NCBI GenBank assembly: GCA_021018995.1
Contig: CM037593.1
Coordinates: forward strand, 42,731,810 to 42,795,809
Direction: 5' to 3'
Source of the DNA: Chloranthus sessilifolius
Taxonomy: Eukaryota; Streptophyta; Magnoliopsida; Chloranthales; Chloranthaceae
Length of the DNA stretch: 64,000 nucleotides
Shown here piece by piece: positions 46,494 through 56,085 of the stretch (position 1 is its first letter; each line of letters begins with the position of its first letter). The notes below the pieces were generated by a model. It did no database searches, was not told where the DNA came from, and saw only the letters and a list, made by a program, of their open reading frames with translations. The position numbers were made by a program, and so were the translations under genes.

Positions 46494-48540
46494 TTTTGTG
46501 GAGTCAATCCTGTGTGGCACCGTTTATCTCTGCCATTCGAGCAGACCATATGATGAGGAACAGGTGTTGTGGTTATCTGGCATACTTGCAAGATCATAAG
46601 GAGGAGGAGAAAAATATTATAGATATTACGATTGCTTGCGAGTATCTGGATGTTTTTCCTGAAGATCTACCTGGATTACCACCTGACAGGGAGATTGAGT
46701 TTGTGATTGAGTTAGCGCCGGGTACTGAACCAGTATCAGGACCTCCGTATCTAATGACTCCTACAGAATTGAAGGAGTTGAAGGAGTAGCTTCAGGAACT
46801 GCTAGATAAGGGTTTTTATCAGACTGAGTGTGTCACCCTGGGAGCACTGGTTCTATTTGTAAAGAAGAAAGGTGATTCAATGCGGCTTTGTAACGATTAC
46901 CGCTAGCTAAATAAGTTGACAATTAAGAATTATTATCCGCTTCTGAGAATTGATAATCTGTTCGATCAGTTACAAGGAGCAAGGTTCTTCTCGAAGATTG
47001 ACTTGAGGTCAGGCTACCATCAGTTGAAAGTTAAATCTGAAGACATTCAGAAGACAGCGTTCAGAACTCGATATGGGCACTACGAGTTCTTGGTCATGCC
47101 ATTTGGGTTGACAAATGCACCCGCATCATTTATGGACTTGATGAACCAGATATTCAAATTACATTTGGACAAATTAATAGTAGTTTTTGTAGATGTCATC
47201 CTCATCTATTCTAAGACGCGTGAAGAACATGAGCAACATTGGCAAGTGGCTCTAAAAACCCTCAGAGACCATCAGTTATATGCAAAACTTAGTAAGTGTG
47301 AGTTTTAGCTTGAGCAGGTCAGTTTCCTAGGCCATGTTATTGCTGAGACCGGTATTACGGTCGACCCAACAAAGATTGAGTCAGTGATGAAATGGGAACA
47401 GCTAAAGATCGTTACAGAGGCTCGTAGTTTTCTTGGTTTGGCAGACTACTATAGAAGGTTTGTGGAGGGCTTCTCCAAGATATCTGGTCCTCTTACACAA
47501 CTTACGAAGAACACTAAGTTTGATTGGACTGAGCAGTGTGAGCAAAGTTTTCAGGAACTCAAGAAATGATTGACTACTGCACCAATTCTTGCTATACCAT
47601 CAGGCAGGGGAGGCTTTGCAGTGTACAGCGATGCATCGTATTGGGGTTTAGGTTGTGTGCTTAACAAGAATGAGAGAGTCATTGCTTATGGGTCTAGACA
47701 GCTAAAAGCCCATGAGAATATTTATCTGATACATGACTTTGAGTTGGCTGCTGTGATCTTTACCTTGAAGATCTGGAGGCATGACCTTTATAGGGAGACC
47801 TTCGATATATTTACCGATCATAAGAGGCTCAAGTATCTCTTCTCACAGAAGGAGTTGAATATGAGACAACATCGATGGATGGAGTTCTTAAAAGATTATG
47901 ATTGTACCATCCAGTACCACCCCGGGAAAGCAAACGTAATGGCAGATGCGTTAAGTCGAAAGTTCTCTGCTCAGTTATCACATCTCACCGCAAGAGTGAG
48001 ATGATGGCATATATTGGAAGATATGGCTCTAAGTAGCATGAGATTTGACGTAAAAGGTTCAGGTGCTTTAATGGCTACGCTGGTGATACATTCCACTCTG
48101 TATGAGAACATTCGTACACTTCAGATGACGGATGATGAGCTTATGGCAGTCAGACAGGATGTGATTGGGGGAAGCAAAATAGATTTTTCTATCAAAGATG
48201 ACGACACTTTATTGTTTAGAGACCGGGTATGCGTACCAACTAGTGCTGAGCTTCGGGACACTATTTTGGAAGAGGGTCATAAGTTTATGTACGCTATTCA
48301 CCCTGGCAGTACCAAGATGTACCAGGACTTAAAGAAAAGCTTCTGGTAGAGAGGTTTAAAGAAAGATGTCGCTGAGTATGTCTCAAGATGTCTTGTACGC
48401 CAGCAAGTCAAGGTTGATCACCAAAATCCGGCAGGAATGTTGCAACCACTACCGATACCTGAGTGGAAATGAGAGGCCATTTCTATGAACTTTATTTTGG
48501 GATGTCACACGCCGTACATCCAGGTTACTACGGATCCCGA
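46494..48540 (+). pseudogene. Gypsy RT, RNase H and partial integrase
   Basis: One frame with in-frame stops near 46789, 46906, 47308, 47569, 48002 and 48348. In order: the RT lead [35 protein letters not shown] with its Asp; [20 protein letters not shown]; and [12 protein letters not shown], where the usual Asp-Asp pair has become Asp-Val, so a catalytic Asp is gone. Then comes thumb/connection FLGLADYYRRFVEGFS; RNase H with [18 protein letters not shown] and [21 protein letters not shown]; and the integrase zinc region H...HPGSTKMYQDLKKSFW, C. After about 48490 (SMNFI-like) the integrase core breaks off into noncoding DNA. Confidence 0.92.
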
Positions 48541-48711
48541 CCCTTGAAAAGAGTGCTTAGTGAAGCTTACCACATCGCGACCCATTCTCTTTAGACATTG
48601 GACTGCTTCGGTTATGCCTTGATAAGAACTGTGTTGGAATAAGGGCGTACTGTAGACATACTTATGCTACCCGTTACATTTTCGAGGACGAAAATTTTTA
48701 AGAGGGTAGAA
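48541..48711 (+). other. Gypsy 3' internal end with polypurine tract
   Basis: Short remainder with the GAGGACGAAAATTTTT phrase and the purine tract AAGAGGGTAGAA (48700-48711) before the 3' LTR. Confidence 0.8.
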
Positions 48712-50836
48712 TGTAAAGACCCATATTTTTAGACTCGAATCAGACCGATCCTGTGTACGTATTCGGCTCGGCGACCGATGTCGCCATTTGTTTTGGATTG
48801 TTATTTAGATGTGATTGTACGAACGGATTTTGATTTAGAACACGTTTGGGCCCTCGTGCGAAAGTCGTGCACCAACCTTTGGTGTGACCACTCAATACCG
48901 GAGTTAAGTCATTGAAATTAGAATGTTTACACACTTGGGGTGTGTGTGTGCTTAACACTTTAAGCAACCTCATTATAAGAGAGAAAGTGCTCTCCCGTTT
49001 TGCATTAGGTTAAATCAATTAGTTTTGGTTGCTTTAGAGAGAAAGAGATGAGAACCCTATATGTCGGAAACCCTCATCGCTTTTTAACACGTTTGATCAT
49101 AGCAAAATGTCACCTTTATCGTGCTGCCGAATGTGAGATCTATTTTGTGAAACCTTTTCGGTGCAAATCATCAAGGAAATCTACCGGTTTAGTTCCGAAA
49201 CTCCGTTTGTGTGGCTCGTTTCAAATCGTAGAATCCTTAGATTAAAGGTATGTTTGAGAAAGATTAATTATTAGAATCAATAGATTAAACTTGGGTTATT
49301 TTAGGAATGTGTGGGATTCGATTCAGGTGAAAACAAGGTGAAAAATCGCATCGCTCGAGCGAGGACAGAACTTGGTTTTTGTCTTCGTTTTCATTTTCAT
49401 TCCGATACTGTCTTAGTATTTTCTTTGTAACTTTTTACTCTGAACTCCAATTAATATAATTCATTTTGCGTTCGAACGATAACATCAAGCCCTATAACTT
49501 TTGTGTTTTGACTAACTCGTGAATCAATCGTTTTGAAGGTCAAACAAATAGGAGAAGGTTACATCAAATTATCTTCATTTTCATTTTCTTTTCGATACTG
49601 TCTTAGTATTTTTTCTATAACTTTTTACTCCAAACTCCAATTAAGATAATTCTTTTTGCGTTCGAACGATAACATCAAGCCCTATAACTTTTGTGTTTTG
49701 ACTAACTCGTGAATCAATCGTTTTGAAGGTCAAATAAATAGGAGAACTTGCATATGCCATTGATATTTTGCATGGATATTTTGAATTAAATCTTTGAACT
49801 TGCATATGCCATTGAAATCACATCTGTAAACTAAAATTTATATGAATAACTAAAAATATTAATCTACTTGAATCCTAAAACCTGAATTTGCTTAAGCTCT
49901 GAAAAGTTGAAAATCCGAAATCAAAAATCTGAACTATGTATAAAAAACTTGCATCTGATTTATATTAGTATCTGCATTTGTTTTATGATTAACCTGAACG
50001 ACCCCTCAAAAATTCCTGAACAACTTCCTGGCACAAGTTACTCTCTAAGTTTAGGGGCTTGCTGCATCCTGAAAAAGGGTTCATGAACGACGATGGTAGG
50101 TAGGGGTTTCCATCGGCTATATTCCTGCCTCGAGATATAGTTTACTCGGGAGGTATTTTAAGTTGAAGATTAAGTCATGAATTACTGAACTTTACATGTA
50201 GAAATTAGAGGCACTAAGACACTGAAATTTTGTATTATTCTGAAATTTGTTTCCACACATTTAGAAACTAATCTAGCATATAATTTCTGCACTTAAATTC
50301 TGCTTTTACCTGCAATTTTGGTTTTGAGATATAATATTCCGATACTTGTTTTGATACCTATGTTAGTTAAAATACAATGTCGTGGATGTCTTTCTTCTAT
50401 TGAGCTTTGTTGGTTAGCTCACTTCGACTATACGTCACAGGTCCAGGTACTAACATGGCGGTTCAAGGTTGCGAGATTGATCCTGATTTCATACCTGAGG
50501 AAGAGCCTGAGGTTCCTCCTTAGGACTATTTTCCAGTTTAGTATCTAGTTTGTTATTTGCTTTTGGTGAGAGTTTAGACTTGGAGTTGTGGGCCATGTAG
50601 TTGGATATCATAGTTTTATACTTGATTTTGATTTCTGTTATGAGCCATGTTTCGACGATGGTCGGCCAACATCAGTGGTTCTTTACTTTTAATTGCTTCC
50701 GCATTTATTTTAGCTATGGATATTTATTGCGTTTTACTCTAATATATGCCCTGTTTGTTCGACTTATAGTTTAACCGATAGGTTAGCGAATCGACCTTTC
50801 CTATACCTGAGAGATTGGAAAAGTCGGGTCGTCACA
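48712..50836 (+). repeat. 3' LTR of complete gypsy, family E
   Basis: 2125 bp, about 580 bp shorter than the 5' LTR. It has only two of the roughly 190 bp units (starting near 49391 and 49583) against four, and carries a local duplication of CTTGCATATGCCATTGA (49745-49820). Donor AAAG|GTATGT at 49248, acceptor AG ending at 50440. Confidence 0.93.
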
Positions 50837-51673
50837 TGTTGACTATGTTTGTGTTACTCCTAGGGTGAATCTTCAAACGGCTATTCCGGTGAAGTTTCTC
50901 AAGCGCCACTTCTACGTTCTGTGTATCCTATTTTTGGCACCCTCTGATTAAAGATTGGAAACCTTAATGAGGTTCGTCTTTCGAAAGTGTATCTCATGTG
51001 GCTTATCGACAGCGATCGACCTGTTTGTGCATGCATCGCCATTTGGAGGCTGATTGGGGCTCAGTGCATCAAACCGCTCGACTAACCGGCTCTTCCGTTC
51101 CCCATCACTCTTCCCAAAATCATTAACTCATACATCAACGGGCCTGCCCATTCTCCCATTGCTCTTCAAGGCACAGATTTCCTTAAGACCTACCTGACCA
51201 CTCTTGAGAATACCTGGAAAAATCACAATGATCCTTCTAAAGTGTCATCTGCTGTCGCGGGAGCATCGTCATCGGCTCCAGCTCGGGATCATCCTCTATC
51301 TAATCTTGAATTTCAAATTTTAGTCCTCGGGCATCTCGACTCATTTTCGCTTCGGTTTGACGATGTTGATCGTGCTATTGACGGTGTGCGTGAGGAGGTC
51401 GCCTTGGTTGATTCTCATGTGGTCACCTTGTTTGAGAGGTTTGACGAGTGGTGCCCTTCGGAGGAATTAGATGATGCTGGTGATGGAAATGGTCCAGGTG
51501 GTTCGCATGATCAGGAAAGTATTTATTTACTCTTGGCAGTTGGGTATTTTAGTTTTTGGGTTCGTTATTCCCATGGATATTGTATCTGTTATTATTTTTT
51601 TTCTTGGATATTTCGGCCTGTATTAGACTTGCTTGGTTGGTACTGTTATTTCTGTGATATTTATCTTGGGTAG

Positions 51674-52058
51674 ATTGGCTACTTGGTTATGTGCTCTGGT
51701 ATTGTCTTTACTTATTAATTTTATGGGCCATGTCGTACCATGGTGATTGGTGTTGATGTCTCCCTTTGTCCCCTTTGACAAAAAGGGGGAGAAAATTGGT
51801 TTACATCTATTTATGATATGTTATTGTTGTTTGCATGGATTGCATGGTCTTGTTATTATTTGTTTTGCAGGTGATGGTTTCTGACCTATCTTGGCTTAGG
51901 ATTAGCATAGATTTAGGGGGAGATCGTTGTCCATGTATTATTGCATATTTCTTTTCTCTCATATAGATCAATGTATAGGTTAGTGGGGCTTATTTGATGA
52001 ATTGTAATTTATTTTAATGTAAACACGTTTTATCGTAGAATGTGTCAAAGGGAGAGAT
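51674..52058 (+). promoter_or_regulatory. Copia 3' spacer with three polypurine tracts
   Basis: Purine runs AAAAAGGGGGAGAAAA (51780-51795, preceded by TTTGAC), TAGGGGGAGAT (51915-51925) and AAAGGGAGAGAT (52048-52059). The last abuts the LTR start. Several polypurine tracts before the LTR are usual in SIRE-type Copia elements. Confidence 0.65.
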
Positions 52059-53029
52059 TGTAAGAACCTGTTTTTCACACTCTACTCCAAACTCCATGTT
52101 GATCTCCTTAGGATATGTGTGCCATGATGGAGGTGTTCTAACTTGATTGGATCAAGGTTATCAGTCTTTATCTCTGACCTGCCCTTAAAACTGAGTTAAA
52201 AAACCTTCTAAAACCAAGATTGTGTTTTACCATTGCTGTGTGCTGTCCTACATTGATAGCGCGCTGTGATACCTATCACAACGTGCTGTGGTGACAATGT
52301 GCTGTGATACATGTCACAACGCGCTGCCATCACAGCGCGCCGTGACATGTATCACAGCGTGCCGTGGGTATCGGGACAACATTTCGACAAGTTACCTTAT
52401 CTTTTGCCAAAAGGTGGTTTTTGTCTTCTTTTTTTTCGATTTTTAGGCTTTTTGATGTTTTAATATAAAAGCTTATTTTGAAAAACTAAGTTTGAAGTAA
52501 GCAAGCAAGTGCTTCTTCCTCCTTGAGCCAAAACCCTAGACTTATTCTTCTTCACTTTTTGAATCTCTTGGTGTGTATGCAAAAAAGATTTTTACTCAAA
52601 GATCTCTATTCTTCTTCACCCTCATTTAACTCATTTTGCTCAAGTGTTTTTTAGTGTTGGTCATCCCTAGAGATTAGGGTGTGTGATTGATAACCTTGTG
52701 GGTCTCAAGGTGGTTCATTGTGTGATCATCAATAGAAAAGAAAAGCGTCCGAATCAGAAGCTATGGAGGTGACCCGAGAAGGCATGTGGTTTTGCATTAG
52801 GGTTTGATAGGGCATGCGCATTTGTTGGCATATCATTCGAACTTATTGTAATCTTTCGTTTTCATAGTGGATTTGGCTTGTGGACTTAGGTCCCGTGGTT
52901 TTTCTAGAGATTGGGTTTCCACGTATTTCTTTGTGTTGTGGTGATTGTTGGCGTAATATTGTGCAATCACTAGATTAATCAAAATTAATCGAATATCCGA
53001 TAAATTCCGTAGGTCGACGGAACTTCACT
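52059..53029 (+). repeat. Copia 3' LTR (end approximate)
   Basis: Begins TGTAAGAACCTG right after the purine tract. It contains the palindrome array 52240-52375 and a TATATAAAA-like box (AATATAAAA, 52463-52470). With no 5' LTR the end cannot be fixed; the CA at about 53029 is only a guess, because LINE coding sequence seems to start soon after. Confidence 0.65.
52240..52375. repeat. CACAGCGCGCTGTG array in Copia LTR U3
   Basis: Seven or so variants in 135 bases (AGCGCGCTGTGATA, ACGTGCTGTGG, ATCACAGCGCGCCGTGAC and so on), about 90 bases upstream of the TATA box. Same word as at 38470-39120. Confidence 0.9.
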
Positions 53030-53216
53030 TTAATGTGGTCACTAATCATCTAAAAAGTGTGGTATGGACCCACGTAATCTTGCATCCATGAGAAGCTCCA
53101 ATGATTTTATTAATCAGACGAGTTAGTGAACCCCAGTTTTCCATGGGATCCAATTTATGTGGTGCAATGATAGAGAAGGTCTCAGAAGAAAATGGGTTCG
53201 ACTTGACAGATGTTTA

Positions 53217-53638
53217 GGCTGCGTATGACATTGCTCTCTGGTAGTCCCTGCCATAGCAGAGCTCACCTGCTGTAGCAGGTTACCATTCTCTTTGTTAACA
53301 TCCCGCTACCTGCTTTAGCAGGTACTCCTTCTCCTTGATAACTCCTTACATAGCAAGATTTTATGCATGATTTACCTGTTTAGCAGTTCTACCCTCCTCT
53401 CTACTCACTCCTTGTCAGAGCTGATTCTATTTGCTCAGATAGGGAGGTAGTCGAGAGGAGGGTAGAACTGCTAGTGCAAATAAATCATGCATAAAGTCTT
53501 GCTATGCAAGGAGTTATCATGGAGAAGGGGTACCTGCTAAAGCAGGTACTAGAATATTAATAAAGAGGATGGTAACCTACTAAAGCATGTGAGCTCTGCT
53601 ATAGCAAGGGCTACCAAAGAGCAATGCCATACGCAGCT
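53217..53638. mobile_element. Tourist-like (PIF/Harbinger) MITE, 422 bp, target duplication TTA
   Basis: Starts GGCTGCGTATGACATTGCTC and ends with its inverted copy (GAGCAATGCCATACGCAGCT). The inverted arms extend about 190 bases, so the element is nearly a full fold-back with a short loop near 53415. TTA lies directly on both sides (53214-53216 and 53639-53641), the duplication typical of PIF/Harbinger. Internal TGCT-TAGCAGGTA words repeat. No ORF. Confidence 0.88.
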
Positions 53639-54939
53639 TTAATCTCTACGAATTGGGTTACTACCTTGGGATTGCCTGAAGTCCACCACTTAGCCCCCAA
53701 ATCTCCAGATCACTGCCCTCTTCACATCGTCTTTTCTAAGGAGGTGTCCTGGCTTACACCTTGTAGATTCTGGGATTTCTGACTTTAAGGCTTGATTTCT
53801 TAAATGCCATTCGTAACTTCTGGGTTGATACTGAGGGCTCTTCGACATACTACATTTTTATGAAATTTAAAAGCCTTAGGGGGGTGTTGAAAAAACGGAA
53901 CCATTATACCATGGGCAATATTAAATCTGAAATGCCTGAAGCGAAAAAAATTGTTGATGCTCGGAAAAGGAGAGGATGAGAAATGGTGGTCTCAGAAGCT
54001 CTAAGATGAATGCAATGCGGCAAAGGCCATGTATCATAACTTGGCTAAGGATGAGGAATTCATGTGGCGCCAAAGATTCTATTTTAAATGGGTTAAAGAG
54101 AGTGGTGGAAATAAAAAATTTCATGCAACTGTGAAGATTCAAAGTGCAAAAAACAAGAACAAAAGCATTTTGGGTGGTAATTGTATAGTTCCTACTGATG
54201 CTGCTCTCATTGGGAATTGTGTTGTGGAGGGTTCTTGCTCTCCATACCCAGAATTGGAGAATATTCTGAAGCTGATATCTTTCAAGCAAATTTTTTTTTT
54301 CTTACCGCCTACTCGCAGGAAGATGAATGTTTTGAGACTATTAAGTCTATGGACGGTGACAATGCCATTGGCCCGAATGGGTACACTGGCACTTTTTTCA
54401 GAAGTACATGAGAAATTATTAAAGATGTGCTGATGCTATCAGGAATTCTTTTGAAGAAGATGCTATGTCAAGGGCAGTCAACTCCACTTTCATGGAGGTA
54501 CCCTCGACTTTGTTCGATTTTTGTCCTATAAGTCTGCAACTTTTTCTATAAAATTTTCTCAAACATTTTAACATTGGGCCTGGAAAATGTCCTCCCATCC
54601 ATTATTTCTAAAAAGCAAAATGTTTTTGTTAAAGACCGACCGATATAATTACGACTTATGACAATGTCATCATGCTCCACAAATTGATCAATATTAATCA
54701 TAAAACTTTCGGTGGAGCTCTTAAAATTGACTCATTCAAATCTTATGACAGGATTGAATGGAGTTTTTTATTTGATGTTTTCTCTCATTCAACTTCTTGG
54801 AAGATTTTATCCATATCGGAAAAGGATGCTATATTTCATCTTCATTCTCTGTTGTGATCATTGAATCTCCGCATGAGCATTTCTATAGTACCAGGGGACT
54901 TTGCCAGGGTGACCCTTTTTCTCCTTGTCACTTTATTAT

Positions 54940-55357
54940 TGAAGGAGATAAAATAGACCAGCTTGTGCTGCTATACTACAAAGGATTTCTTTATATTAAA
55001 AGAGCTTGCTAGCTACTAACACTTTAAACTTACTTTTCATTTAAAAGATTCAACTTGTATCTTGCTACCCCGTTATACCAATATATATAAGGATAAAACT
55101 ACATTGAAAAAGTAAAAGATACTTTGAAATATGAAAAAGACACCTAGAACCTTGAAAAGACACCTAGGAAATGACTTCTATGCAATAACTTCTAGGAAAC
55201 AAAATATAATAATTATTTCTCTCTTGAGAAATGAAAGGTCTTCTTAACAAATGAAAGGTTACCTTGTAACTTGAAAAAGTTACTTAAAGCATGTCCCAAA
55301 ATAGTTTTTCAAAGTGTGCAACCCAAGACCCACTTTACTTGGGTTTGTATTCCAACA
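54940..55357 (-). repeat. 3' LTR of short Copia
   Basis: 418 bp; matches 57527-57945 with few differences, so the insertion is among the younger events in the nest. Confidence 0.95.
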
Positions 55358-55372
55358 CTCCCTCTCAAACCC
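55358..55372 (-). promoter_or_regulatory. Polypurine tract of short Copia
   Basis: The minus strand reads GGGTTTGAGAGGGAG, directly before TGTTGGAATA. Confidence 0.85.
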
Positions 55373-55405
55373 AAGTTTTGAAGTTACTCCAAGTAAAGTC
55401 TTCAA

Positions 55406-56085
55406 TCATTGAAATATATGAAACTTTAAAGGCTTCATAAAAATGTCCGCAACTTGATCTTCGGACTTACAATAGATGAGGTTGACTTCATTCTTCTTCA
55501 CTTGATCTCGGATATAATGGTACTTTGTGTCAATACGTTTGGTTAGACCATGAAACACAGGATTCTTTGCTAATGAAATGGCTGATCTATTATCAACATA
55601 GATCATTACTGATTGATTTGTAGAGTGATGCAACTCCTTTAATAAATTCTTCAACCAAATAGCTTGACAAGCACATGCTGTAGCAGCTATATATTCAACT
55701 TCACATGATGAGAGAGCAACATGTTGCTTTTTTGATGACCACGAGACTGCAGCTGAACCAATATTGAAAACATATCCTGATGTACTTTTTCTTTCATCAG
55801 GATCTCCACCAAAGTCACTATCTATGAATTAATCCTACAAGATTAAAAGCATTAGTAGGCTTATAAAACAAACCATGATAAATTGTACCCTTGATGTATC
55901 GCAAAACCTTTTTAGCAGCCAAGAAGTGACTGTGTTTTGGTGCTTCCATGAATCTACTGATGATTCCAACACTGTCAGCAATATCAGGTCAAGTGACTGT
56001 TAAATATCTAAGACTTCCAACCAAGCTTTTGAAGAGTGTAGGATCCACCGAATCGCCTTGCTCTTCCTTTTATAGCTTCAAACCA
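55406..56085 (-). pseudogene. Copia RT end and RNase H
   Basis: From the junction near 56085: the end of the RT (a DPTLFKSLVGSLRYL-like phrase, TCPDIADSVG), HFLAAKKVLRYIKGT, then RNase H with a DSDFGGDPDERKSTSG-like phrase, SWSSKKQ, CEVEYIAA, VDNRSAISLAKNP and HYIRDQV. It is in several frames with a stop near 55655. The RT catalytic part and the integrase are absent. Confidence 0.85.

Larger units (their letters stand above)
42290..50836 (+). mobile_element. Complete Ty3/gypsy element, target duplication TGTTG
   Basis: 5' LTR 42290-44996 and 3' LTR 48712-50836 in direct orientation flank PBS, gag, protease, RT, RNase H, a partial integrase and a polypurine tract. The pentamer TGTTG is repeated exactly at 42285-42289 and 50837-50841. 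It is inserted in the Copia accessory ORF. The pol order PR-RT-RH-INT marks Ty3/gypsy, and the motifs fit a Tekay/Del-type chromovirus, but the integrase core and any chromodomain are deleted. The gag lacks the capsid-like domain, as in the element at 17742-28322. Confidence 0.93.
41839..51541 (+). pseudogene. Copia 3' accessory ORF, split by gypsy insertion
   Basis: ATG at 41839 (MAPTKKQKTGASSSG, basic and Ser-rich) is preferred over the upstream in-frame Met at 41722, which would add a low-complexity leader. The first part runs 150 codons to 42289. Its RGWEPLFFIRGSAYKELV, FFANYDAT and VVGVKITVT patterns resemble the 'putative plant transposon protein' family carried by plant LTR elements; the function is unknown. 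The gypsy at 42290-50836 splits it, and it resumes at 50842. An in-frame TAA lies near 50948, with further breaks. The C-terminal part (51150-51541) has a heptad-like helix and an acidic Gly-rich end (DDAGDGNG). After 51530 the frame stays open to 51673 with a strongly hydrophobic aromatic stretch. An array of the LTR palindrome lies upstream. Confidence 0.65.
33301..53029 (+). mobile_element. SIRE/Maximus-like Copia element, 5'-truncated and multiply interrupted
   Basis: Plus strand: end of gag, pol (protease, integrase, RT, RNase H) to 37400, a spacer with a palindrome array, an extra ORF (41839-51541), several polypurine tracts and a 3' LTR from 52059. The 5' LTR and most of gag are lost at the Athila-like LTR. 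A solo gypsy LTR (39180-41672) and a full gypsy element (42290-50836) sit inside it. Copia elements with an additional ORF after pol belong to the SIRE/Maximus lineage; the assignment rests on this order and on pol motifs. The LTR end at about 53029 is approximate. Confidence 0.8.
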
